A stretch of 15,932 nt of DNA from Patescibacteria group bacterium (GTDB lineage: Bacteria; Patescibacteriota; Minisyncoccia; Phycocordibacterales; UBA1006): assembly GCA_020428585.1 (NCBI GenBank), contig JAGQMP010000018.1:1-15932 (forward strand), read 5' to 3'. Below are positions 1 to 6,276 of the stretch, piece by piece; position 1 is the stretch's first letter; every line of letters begins with the position of its first letter. Under the pieces are notes generated by a model. The model was not told where the DNA came from. It saw only the letters and a list, made by a program, of their open reading frames with translations, and did no database searches. Position numbers and translations under genes: made by a program.

Positions 1-37
1 TTCGTACGAATTTAAGAATGATTGAATTTGAATATTG

Positions 38-694
38 CTATAAATGCATCGCGATCGTTTCGAGTATCATCTTGATCGAAGCCCCATTTGCAGATAGGTA
101 ACGACGTGAATCAAAGAGCAAGTGTAAAAGCTCTGGATCGTTGACCCCCTGTTCCCTTAAATACTGTTCGAGATGATCGAGAAAACTCGCGACCTCGCCC
201 TTGGTGATCGGTTCATCTGATTTTTTGTCGGTCAGGTCTTTGATCATGTCGAAACGCTCGGCGAGGGTCATCCCCACAAAAGAACTGACGGGGATGCGAC
301 TGCTGAGGTCTTTGATTTCAGGTGCGGAAACCTCTTCAAGCCTCGATTGCAAGGTTGCCAAAAGATTCGCCGGGTTTGGTGTTACTAGAATAAAAAAGGT
401 GTTGGGGGTGGGTTCTTCCACAACCTTTAACATCGCATTCTGAGCCTCGTTCCCTGCGGTCGTAAATGAAATAATAAAAACAGATGGCAGATCGGTCTTT
501 TCCGATTGCAGGGCTTTTACCGTGCGAGCATCATCAACCTTAAAAGCATCATAGTGTCGAGAAAAGACGTAGGAGGTTTCTGCCTGATTCACCTGCTCTA
601 GAATGGCTGTAGCCACGCCTTCCCCACCAGCGACCACGTAGGCATGGTGTGGGTATGGAAGTGCTGAGAAAAAATTGTCCCGAGAAACAGTCAT
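38..694 (-). CDS. holB: DNA polymerase III delta-prime-like clamp-loader protein, short form
   Basis: The best match is the AAA+ clamp-loader family (delta prime / DnaX), whose complex loads the sliding clamp at replication forks. Residues about 81-118 carry the recognisable core, N-E-A-Q-N-A-M-L-K-x-x-E-E-P then F-F-I-L-V-T and a final L-Q-S-R, which correspond to sensor-1 and the S-R-C-like motif region. No Walker A P-loop and no zinc-binding cysteine cluster are visible, as expected for a delta-prime subunit rather than DnaX. At 218 aa it is much shorter than the roughly 330 aa of typical HolB, so the C-terminal collar domain is reduced or missing. The ATG at 694 lies 6 nt after a TATAAT box, which supports this start and a leaderless mRNA. 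The family call is fairly sure; the exact subunit name is inferred. Confidence 0.75.
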   Translation of the reverse strand: MTVSRDNFFSALPYPHHAYVVAGGEGVATAILEQVNQAETSYVFSRHYDAFKVDDARTVKALQSEKTDLPSVFIISFTTAGNEAQNAMLKVVEEPTPNTFFILVTPNPANLLATLQSRLEEVSAPEIKDLSSRIPVSSFVGMTLAERFDMIKDLTDKKSDEPITKGEVASFLDHLEQYLREQGVNDPELLHLLFDSRRYLSANGASIKMILETIAMHL

Positions 695-700
695 AGATGA

Positions 701-709
701 ATTATAGCA
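701..709 (-). promoter_or_regulatory. Extended -10 promoter of the holB-like gene
   Basis: On the minus strand TGC directly precedes a perfect TATAAT, and only 6 nt separate this box from the ATG at 694. No good -35 is visible, which the TGn extension can compensate for. Transcription would start at or next to the A of the start codon. Confidence 0.55.
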
Positions 710-762
710 AAGGTGATGGTTTTGATGTAGGATGATTATAAAGAACCTAAAACTATACCGTC

Positions 763-948
763 ATGAAAGAAAAGGAGATAGGCATCACAGCTGAAAAAAT
801 CTTTATAGAAGGGTCTGGGCCACAACGCGAACCACTAACACCAGAAGAAGCCTTAGAGTTTAGTGCTGAAATCGCGAAACGACACCGTTTCTCGGAAAAA
901 GTGTCACGCAGAATGTTATTACCAGCAAAACTTCTACCTATCGCTTAA
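763..948 (+). CDS. Small uncharacterised protein, 61 aa
   Basis: I do not recognise this protein. It is short and charged, with a PLTPEEALEFSAEIAKRH stretch at about residues 25-42 that should form a helix, then a basic segment and a hydrophobic end. No signal peptide, membrane helix or metal motif is visible. It has no SD. A weak TATAAA lies at 737-742 and a TATACC at 754-759, so the mRNA would have little or no leader. It is divergent from the holB-like gene and is followed within 20 nt by a hairpin terminator, which makes a real gene plausible. A chance ORF cannot be excluded. Confidence 0.5.
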   Translation: MKEKEIGITAEKIFIEGSGPQREPLTPEEALEFSAEIAKRHRFSEKVSRRMLLPAKLLPIA

Positions 949-955
949 TTCTCAG

Positions 956-996
956 AAAAGTAAAATAAAAAAAGCCATCACGAGGATGGCTTTTTT
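956..996. terminator. Bidirectional intrinsic terminator, copy 1 of a duplicated hairpin
   Basis: GCCATC (974-979) and GATGGC (985-990) form a stem with loop ACGAG, flanked by an A run (967-973) and a T run (991-996), so it can terminate both strands. It ends the 763-948 gene on the plus strand. On the minus strand it overlaps the end of the 978-2114 gene: the TGA stop is at 978-980, inside the hairpin. The block 956-993 is repeated in direct orientation at 2166-2199. Confidence 0.8.
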
Positions 997-2114
997 GTTA
1001 CTGTGTTTTTTGGGAATAACCTTGACATGATTCTCTTTTCGTTGGTGATCCATCCCTCCAAGGAGTTATATTCAATTTTGCGTTTTCTCTTCCAAACAAC
1101 TTTCCAATTCTCATCAATCCCCTTGAATATAACGTATTTCTTAAGATAGGGACCGGCGATTTCAATGATAACCTTATTAATACGAGGATACCGCTCTTTT
1201 AATAGGTCCATGTTTGTCTTCATCCCTGGGCCTATTACGCGATACAGAAAACTTATTATCTGGGTGTGCAGTGGGATGATGTTGTTAGCCGAAAGGCCGT
1301 AGACTCTACCTAAATAATATTCAAAGATAGAACCTTCAACTCTGCCCTGAATACCAATCGCAATCCTCTTGAGTGATCTAATTTCCGTAAATAGATGAAC
1401 ATATACTTCCCAAGAAATTTCCACACAACAGGAGATAAGGGACGAATATATTTTATCCTTGTTGAACAGATAACTAAGATATAGTTTTCTGAGTTTGATT
1501 GCATCCTCAAAGAAAGGTTTTGGAAATAGTTGTTCAAAATTAATTTCCTTATCCACTTCAAAAGGCAGACTAGTTTCCTTTGGTGAACATTTCAGAAAAG
1601 AACAAAGTTGTTTCTCATTTTTTTCGATATTCTTTCCAATACAAAACGAACAAATAGCTATTTGTTCGCTATCTTCTGGGTACGCAAAATAGGTGGAGTC
1701 CCTTAAGATAACAAAGAAAGTCATATCACCCCCGTGTCGAAGCGGATCAACAAAGTAATTTTCTGCGGGCATTTTTTCTTGCAACTCAGAAAAATATTTG
1801 TATCCAAGGGCAACACATTTTCCATCCCTGCTATTGAATAATATCTCTTCGAGCATTTCTGGATAAACGGATGGATCCTCTAGGCTGATAATTTTTCTTC
1901 GTTTACAGACGTGGGGGTTTTTTCGTAGATATAAATCCAACACCAGATTAACCCTCAGTCTGCCAAAAACCTTATACTCAACAGCAGCATGTGACCACAA
2001 GATAGGGAGTTCCATTTCTCTCAGGCGATACTTTCGATAAGGCTTTTGAGGGATCAGTAAAAGGAGGTCACCGATCTTGAGTTTAGAGTGAGTGATTACT
2101 TGTCGTTTTTTCAT
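978..2114 (-). CDS. Uncharacterised A+T-rich orphan protein, 378 aa, with a four-cysteine cluster
   Basis: I do not recognise a family. The protein has no obvious membrane helix or signal peptide and is rich in Lys, Ile and aromatic residues. Its one local landmark is a cysteine cluster at residues 155-176 (C-x2-C-x12-C-x4-C), which could bind zinc, but no fold is implied. The DNA is clearly more A+T-rich than the core genes, which suggests transfer. The ATG at 2114 has no SD; a TATAAT-like box lies in the A+T-rich leader near 2140. The gene sits between two direct copies of a terminator hairpin, and its last codons (K-K-P-S-S-stop) are encoded by the left copy. The ORF is long enough to be confident that it is coding. 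Confidence 0.75.
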   Translation of the reverse strand: MKKRQVITHSKLKIGDLLLLIPQKPYRKYRLREMELPILWSHAAVEYKVFGRLRVNLVLDLYLRKNPHVCKRRKIISLEDPSVYPEMLEEILFNSRDGKCVALGYKYFSELQEKMPAENYFVDPLRHGGDMTFFVILRDSTYFAYPEDSEQIAICSFCIGKNIEKNEKQLCSFLKCSPKETSLPFEVDKEINFEQLFPKPFFEDAIKLRKLYLSYLFNKDKIYSSLISCCVEISWEVYVHLFTEIRSLKRIAIGIQGRVEGSIFEYYLGRVYGLSANNIIPLHTQIISFLYRVIGPGMKTNMDLLKERYPRINKVIIEIAGPYLKKYVIFKGIDENWKVVWKRKRKIEYNSLEGWITNEKRIMSRLFPKNTVTKKPSS

Positions 2115-2165
2115 GACTTGTTAAATTTTAAAATTATTTAATTAAAACTTTATATTAAATTATAA

Positions 2166-2199
2166 AAAAGTAAAGAAAAGCCATCACGAGGACGGCTTT
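2166..2199 (-). terminator. Intrinsic terminator, copy 2 of the duplicated hairpin
   Basis: On the minus strand GCCGTC, loop CTCGT and GATGGC pair with one G-U wobble, followed by a T-rich tail. It ends the 2220-2864 gene. The block 2166-2199 matches 956-993 in direct orientation, including the upstream AAAAGTAAA. The 17-nt hairpin cores differ by one base, and the A tracts differ in length. Confidence 0.75.
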
Positions 2200-2219
2200 C
2201 ACTAGTCAAAGCCTAAATT

Positions 2220-2864
2220 TTAAGAGGCTTCAACTAGTTCTTGTTTTTTTAGAAAAACTTGAATTGCTTCAAACAATTTTGGCATGATTTCCTCCCAACT
2301 CAATGCTCCGGTTTTGGTAATATTTATTTCGTAAGCAGAGATTGCTTCCAGTTTAGAAATACCACAAACCGAGAATATTCTCGAAATAAATTCCACTTGC
2401 TGTGTTGATGCTTTTGAATAACTATCAAGGAAATTACCGCCCGTCCAACGTCCGGTACTTAGATATGTCTCTTCTTCAACAACAAAAGGTGCAAATACTA
2501 AGAAATAAGAGAACGAATCAAGCCAGCAAGGTTTACTGAGATAAAATTTGCGTTCATCTTTGGTTTTTTCTGACCAACGGATCTTCAGCCCACCTTCTGA
2601 GGTAATCAAGTGCGGGTCATTGATAGATTGAATCTTTTCCGGGGTGAGCCTTTTTTTAAACTCTTCATCAAAAACATCAATGATTAGCTGTTTGAACCAA
2701 TTAACTATTAAATTTTTCATTGTTTTATAGTGCTGTTTATCGTCCCAGCACCACTGGGGACTATTTTGTGTGATCATCCACAAAAAGATGAATTTTTTGG
2801 TTTCTTCCATTGACGATGTTGTTTTCACCGCATAGACCAACGGAGGTCTTGCATCCTGAAACAT
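2220..2864 (-). CDS. Uncharacterised A+T-rich orphan protein, about 214 aa
   Basis: I do not recognise a family. The sequence looks soluble and is notably rich in Trp and aromatic residues: W-M-I-T-Q-N-S-P-Q-W-C-W near the N-terminus, a W-L-D-S-F-S-Y-F stretch and an R-W-T-G-G-N motif in the middle. No nuclease, HTH or metal motif stands out. The open frame extends to an ATG at 2894, but that ATG lies at the -10 box of a TTGACA promoter, so translation more likely begins at the ATG at 2864 (or at 2810). The gene has its own promoter and terminator and differs in base composition from the core genes, which fits an inserted cargo gene. Confidence 0.7.
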   Translation of the reverse strand: MFQDARPPLVYAVKTTSSMEETKKFIFLWMITQNSPQWCWDDKQHYKTMKNLIVNWFKQLIIDVFDEEFKKRLTPEKIQSINDPHLITSEGGLKIRWSEKTKDERKFYLSKPCWLDSFSYFLVFAPFVVEEETYLSTGRWTGGNFLDSYSKASTQQVEFISRIFSVCGISKLEAISAYEINITKTGALSWEEIMPKLFEAIQVFLKKQELVEAS

Positions 2865-2882
2865 TACAGGTTCTGCATGTTT

Positions 2883-2913
2883 ATTATAATACACATTCTA
2901 TCATGTATGTCAA
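2883..2913 (-). promoter_or_regulatory. TTGACA/TATAAT promoter of the 2220-2864 gene
   Basis: On the minus strand a perfect TTGACA (2908-2913) is followed by a perfect TATAAT (2883-2888) with a 19-nt spacer; an overlapping TATTAT (2886-2891) gives a 16-nt spacer. Either way transcription should begin near 2876, downstream of the ATG at 2894. Confidence 0.65.
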
Positions 2914-2940
2914 GTATTTTGCATAATAGCAAGGCAAAAA

Positions 2941-3060
2941 AATAACCTAAAATCAGATGAAATTCGAGGCCAGCGAGAAATATTTTTATAAGGCGTCCCT
3001 AGCGGACGGTGTTAAAAATATTTTGAAGCTAACGAAGAAGTTCGTTGATTTTAGGTTATT
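2941..3060. repeat. 120-bp nested inverted repeat, possible giant terminator or MITE-like element
   Basis: Perfect 15-bp terminal arms (2941-2955 and 3046-3060) enclose a second inverted pair (AAATATTTTTA against TAAAAATATTT), an inner CGTCC/GGACG hairpin, and a side hairpin ACGAA/TTCGT next to the right arm. The right arm contains the mreB stop codon at 3056-3058. On the minus strand the outer stem is followed by a run of seven T, so it can act as the mreB terminator. No clear target duplication flanks it. Confidence 0.7.
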
Positions 3061-4066
3061 TTGAAATGATGGCTTTTTTGTAGGTATCCAAATGCTCAAG
3101 CGCAATCCCCGTCCCGCGCGCCACACAAAAGAGCGGATCTTCAACTAAATAGGCACGAACACCCGTACGACGATGAATTAAATCAGTCAGGTGACGTAAC
3201 TGCGAGGTCCCCCCGGTCATGGTGATACCGTTGTCGATAATGTCAGAGGCGAGTTCTGGTGGCACCTCGGCCAAGACGTCTTTTATCGCTTGGATCATGG
3301 TCTTTAGTTCATTGTCAATCGCCTTGGTGATTTCGTTGGTTGATACTTTTACCGATCGCGGAAGCCCCGTCACGTAATCCCGTCCCTTGATAATGACCTC
3401 TAGTTCATCATCCAAAGGAATCGCTGAACCGATTTTAATTTTGATCTTTTCAGCGGTGCGATCTCCGATGGCCAGGTTGTAGGTTTTTTTAATGTAATCA
3501 ATGATGGCTGAATCAAGGCGTCGCCCAGCACATTTCACTGAATTAGAGGCAACAATCCCACCGAGGGAAATAACGGCGACGTCGATCGTCCCCCCGCCGA
3601 TATCGACGATCATGTATCCGTTCGCCTGTTGGATCAAAATTCCAGCCCCAATAGCCGCGAGGATGGGTTCTTTGACGACGTAGGCGTTTTTAGCCCCAGC
3701 ACGTCGGGCCGCCTCGATCACCGCACGACGTTCAGTCGAGGTAATCCCTGCCGGCACCGACAACAAAACATCTGGTTTCCAAATGTTCCATTTGCCGAGC
3801 GCGCGTTGGAAATAGTATCGCAACATTTTTTCCGTAACTCGGTAATCAGCAATCACGCCGTCCTTCATCGGACGGTAGGCAACGATTTCGTCAGGCGTTC
3901 GACCAATCATTTGTTTGGCCTCGCTTCCAATCGCGAGGACCTTGTTATCCTGAACAGAAATCGCCACCACTGAAGGCTCATCGAGAATCACTCCTTTTCC
4001 AGGTAGGTAGACCAGAATGTTTGTCGTACCGAGGTCAATCCCAAGCTTTTTCGAGAACATAGACAT
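3056..4066 (-). CDS. mreB: Rod-shape actin homologue MreB
   Basis: MreB polymerises into membrane-associated filaments that direct lateral peptidoglycan synthesis and maintain rod shape. At 336 aa it has normal length. Visible landmarks are phosphate-1 D-L-G-T-T-N at residues 11-16, the R-P-M-K-D-G-V-I-A-D-Y segment at about 65-75, K-E-P at 132-134, phosphate-2 D-I-G-G-G-T-I-D at 155-162, and an adenosine-motif-like T-G-G-T-S-Q-L near the C-terminus. The ATG at 4066 is 6 nt from a TAGGAT box; an internal ATG two codons later would also serve. The gene diverges from the HTH-MurA gene, so two cell-wall genes share a control region. Its stop codon lies in the arm of a long inverted repeat. Confidence 0.97.
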   Translation of the reverse strand: MSMFSKKLGIDLGTTNILVYLPGKGVILDEPSVVAISVQDNKVLAIGSEAKQMIGRTPDEIVAYRPMKDGVIADYRVTEKMLRYYFQRALGKWNIWKPDVLLSVPAGITSTERRAVIEAARRAGAKNAYVVKEPILAAIGAGILIQQANGYMIVDIGGGTIDVAVISLGGIVASNSVKCAGRRLDSAIIDYIKKTYNLAIGDRTAEKIKIKIGSAIPLDDELEVIIKGRDYVTGLPRSVKVSTNEITKAIDNELKTMIQAIKDVLAEVPPELASDIIDNGITMTGGTSQLRHLTDLIHRRTGVRAYLVEDPLFCVARGTGIALEHLDTYKKAIISK

Positions 4067-4072
4067 GGTTGA

Positions 4073-4081
4073 ATCCTACCA
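4073..4081 (-). promoter_or_regulatory. Putative extended -10 of mreB
   Basis: On the minus strand TGG precedes TAGGAT, with exactly 6 nt before the ATG at 4066, the same geometry as holB and priA. No convincing -35 is visible. The AGGA inside the box could instead be a weak SD, so the reading is ambiguous. Confidence 0.35.
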
Positions 4082-4121
4082 CAGAAACCTACAAAATCTA
4101 GTTGCGATCATGTTTATTTCT

Positions 4122-4163
4122 TTGTGGATAAAAGATAGGTGCTATATATCATATGTGATATAT
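4122..4163 (+). promoter_or_regulatory. murA promoter with an overlapping palindromic operator
   Basis: A weak -35 (TTGTGG, 4122-4127) precedes an extended -10, TGC then TATATA (4140-4148), with a 15-nt spacer. The interval 4144-4163 is a palindrome with perfect 8-bp arms, ATATATCA and TGATATAT, around a 4-bp centre TATG. It covers the -10 and the expected start point, the place where a dimeric HTH repressor would act. The adjacent gene encodes an HTH domain fused to MurA, so autoregulation is the obvious inference. The site ends 10 nt before the ATG at 4174. Confidence 0.6.
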
Positions 4164-4173
4164 TCTGCCTCAT

Positions 4174-5709
4174 ATGAATGCAAAAACCATGCAAGAAGAG
4201 CAGAAACGAATTGGTGAATTTATTCGTTCCCTGCGTAAACAAAAAGGCCTCACCCAGGCAGTCTTTGCCCAGCAATTAGGTACCTCACAATCAGCGGTGG
4301 CGCGAATGGAACGTGGGGGCTTGAATTTTTCGACCCAGGAATTGATCAAAATCGGAAACGTCCTTGACCACCAGTTGATTAAACTCCACCGCGAGGAACG
4401 AGACGATTTCATCATTCATGGTGGGCGTAAACTACGCGGATCAATCGAAACCAATACTTCTAAAAACGGTGCGATGGGGTTGATGCACGCTGCCCTCTTG
4501 AACAAAGGTGTCACTACTCTCCACGGTATTCCAAAAATCCAAGAGGTCTACCGCATCATCGAAATCTTTGAAAGTATCGGGGTTAAGGTGGAATGGATCG
4601 CTGACCGATCGATTAGAATCACCCCGCCGAAACGATATCGATTCGACACCATCAACAAAAAATCAGCCCGTGTGGTGAGGTCATTCATTATGTCGATTGG
4701 CGCGTTGATCCATCACCTACCATCGTTTGAAATCCCTACCGCAGGTGGCTGCAAGATGGGTGAACGAACGATTGCCGCGCACCGCCACGGTATCGAAGCC
4801 TTTGGAGTAAATATCACGACGAAAAACAGCGGTTACCTGGTTGAGCGAAAACGCCTCAAACCCGCTGATATCGTCATGTACGAGGCCTCTGATACGGCGA
4901 CCGAGAATATCCTCATTGCGGCTGCTGGAATCCCCGGCACGACCACCATCCATTTTGCTCAGCAAAACTACATGGTGCAGGATGTGTGTTTCTTCCTGGA
5001 GAAACTCGGGGTTAAAATTAACGGTATCGGTTCATTGAAACTAACCATCAAAGGAAAGAAAAACATCAACAAAAAAGTCGAATACCACAACAGCGAAGAC
5101 CCGATTGAATCAATGATGTTCCTCGCAGCAGCGGTCGCGACCGATTCAAAATTGACGGTTACCCGCTGTCCGATTGATTTCTTGAAACTTGAACTCTTAA
5201 AGATGGAAAAAATGGGGGTCAAGATTAAACAATCAAAGGTCTATAAATCTCATAATGGTGAAACTGATCTGGTCGATGTGACTATTCTCTCGTCTGATCA
5301 TCTGGTTGCCCTTGCTGACAAAATCCATGCGCAACCCTATCCTGGTATCAATACTGATAACCTGCCCTTCTTTGTCCCCGTTGCCTTGAAAGCCAAGGGA
5401 ACGACCCTGATCCACGACTGGATGTGGGAGAACCGCGCGATTTACTTCACCCAGTTAAATCGCCTCGGGGCATCGGTACGTTTGGCGGATCAACACCGCG
5501 TATTCGTCGAAGGTGGACATAGATTAAGCCCAGGAGAAATCGTCTGTCCCCCTGCCCTGCGCCCATCGACCATGATCCTAGTGACAATGCTCGGTATCGA
5601 GGGGCGGTCGATTCTGCGCAATGTCTATTCAATCAAACGTGGGTATGAAAACATCGTCGAGCGATTAAATTCAATCGGTGCGAATATTGAAGTAGTGAAG
5701 GAGATCTAA
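4174..5709 (+). CDS. murA: XRE-type HTH domain fused to UDP-GlcNAc 1-carboxyvinyltransferase (MurA)
   Basis: The enzyme part transfers enolpyruvate from PEP to UDP-GlcNAc, the first committed step of peptidoglycan synthesis in the cytoplasm. Residues about 10-66 are a Cro/C1-type helix-turn-helix (I-R-S-L-R-K-Q-K-G-L-T-Q, then S-Q-S-A-V-A-R-M-E-R-G as recognition helix region). MurA starts near residue 82. It keeps the K97-N98 pair, R169, the fosfomycin-target cysteine C193 in G-G-C-K-M-G-E-R with R198, the T-D pair with D395, E-N-R with R421, L-R with R463, and R-G-Y with R489, so it should be active. Length is 511 aa against about 420 for ordinary MurA. The start at 4174 includes the whole HTH. 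There is no SD. A palindrome overlaps the promoter. An intrinsic terminator follows directly. Confidence 0.95.
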   Translation: MNAKTMQEEQKRIGEFIRSLRKQKGLTQAVFAQQLGTSQSAVARMERGGLNFSTQELIKIGNVLDHQLIKLHREERDDFIIHGGRKLRGSIETNTSKNGAMGLMHAALLNKGVTTLHGIPKIQEVYRIIEIFESIGVKVEWIADRSIRITPPKRYRFDTINKKSARVVRSFIMSIGALIHHLPSFEIPTAGGCKMGERTIAAHRHGIEAFGVNITTKNSGYLVERKRLKPADIVMYEASDTATENILIAAAGIPGTTTIHFAQQNYMVQDVCFFLEKLGVKINGIGSLKLTIKGKKNINKKVEYHNSEDPIESMMFLAAAVATDSKLTVTRCPIDFLKLELLKMEKMGVKIKQSKVYKSHNGETDLVDVTILSSDHLVALADKIHAQPYPGINTDNLPFFVPVALKAKGTTLIHDWMWENRAIYFTQLNRLGASVRLADQHRVFVEGGHRLSPGEIVCPPALRPSTMILVTMLGIEGRSILRNVYSIKRGYENIVERLNSIGANIEVVKEI

Positions 5710-5710
5710 A

Positions 5711-5739
5711 AAAAACGAACCTTACGGGGTTCGTTTTTT
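5711..5739. terminator. Bidirectional intrinsic terminator between murA and the 5741-6127 gene
   Basis: CGAACC (5716-5721) pairs with GGTTCG (5728-5733) around TTACGG, flanked by an A run and a T run. It serves the convergent murA and the minus-strand gene ending at 5741. Confidence 0.85.
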
Positions 5740-5740
5740 A

Positions 5741-6127
5741 TTAACCTAAACCTGCATTTTCTGCAACTTTGAATTTTGAAAAATCAGCCTTGGGAACATT
5801 AAGCCCTTGTTTAAGACAATGAGAATAATGAATATTAGTGGTACTTTCTATGGCATCTAACATTAAATTAAACTCATGATTGATTGATTTAATACTTGGC
5901 TCTAAAATAAATTTACTGCCAGAATATTCTTTTTTATATTCTTCAATATTTTTAGATCTTCTGTTTATTTCAAACAAAATTTTCTGGGTACCATCTTTTA
6001 GAGATTGTCTGTGACGATCCAACAAGTCGTCATTTATTTTCTGGGTAACCTCGGCAGACATCTTTGTAATCAATTGATTGGTATAAGCTTGGAATTCTTG
6101 AAGAAATTCTTGTTGAGATTTGTTCAT
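5741..6127 (-). CDS. Uncharacterised A+T-rich helical protein, 128 aa
   Basis: I do not recognise a family. The protein is almost entirely predicted helical by composition (many Glu, Lys, Gln, Asn, few Gly or Pro until the end), and regions around residues 20-75 could form a coiled coil. There is one Cys and no metal motif, signal peptide or membrane segment. The DNA is much more A+T-rich than its neighbours, and the gene has its own TTGACA promoter with a leader of about 30 nt. It uses the bidirectional terminator shared with murA. These traits suggest an acquired cargo gene between two core genes. Confidence 0.7.
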   Translation of the reverse strand: MNKSQQEFLQEFQAYTNQLITKMSAEVTQKINDDLLDRHRQSLKDGTQKILFEINRRSKNIEEYKKEYSGSKFILEPSIKSINHEFNLMLDAIESTTNIHYSHCLKQGLNVPKADFSKFKVAENAGLG

Positions 6128-6160
6128 AATGGTTAATTTTTTCAGTTATTATTTAACTTC

Positions 6161-6189
6161 AAAATATCATATATAGAATACTATGTCAA
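6161..6189 (-). promoter_or_regulatory. TTGACA promoter of the 5741-6127 gene
   Basis: On the minus strand TTGACA (6184-6189), a 17-nt spacer ending in TGA, and TATTTT (6161-6166) form a good sigma-70-type promoter with a TGn extension. Confidence 0.65.
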
Positions 6190-6241
6190 TAATTAGACAA
6201 TGTCGCTATAACAAATTTTTTATAGAATCATCAACCGTTTA

Positions 6242-6270
6242 TTGGTATTTCCGAGTCCTGCGAGTACACT
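6242..6270 (+). promoter_or_regulatory. Promoter of the priA-like gene, giving a leaderless mRNA
   Basis: TTGGTA (6242-6247), a 17-nt spacer and TACACT (6265-6270) precede the ATG at 6277 by only 6 nt, so the transcript should start at or next to the start codon. Confidence 0.5.
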
Positions 6271-6276
6271 AAACCT

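Noticed and set aside
2941..3060. Insertion sequence
   Set aside because: There is no transposase frame in 120 bp and no obvious target duplication; only a non-autonomous element or large terminator is possible.
3629..3973. Plus-strand 114-codon frame opposite mreB
   Set aside because: It is a shadow of mreB, which is fully canonical in its own frame.
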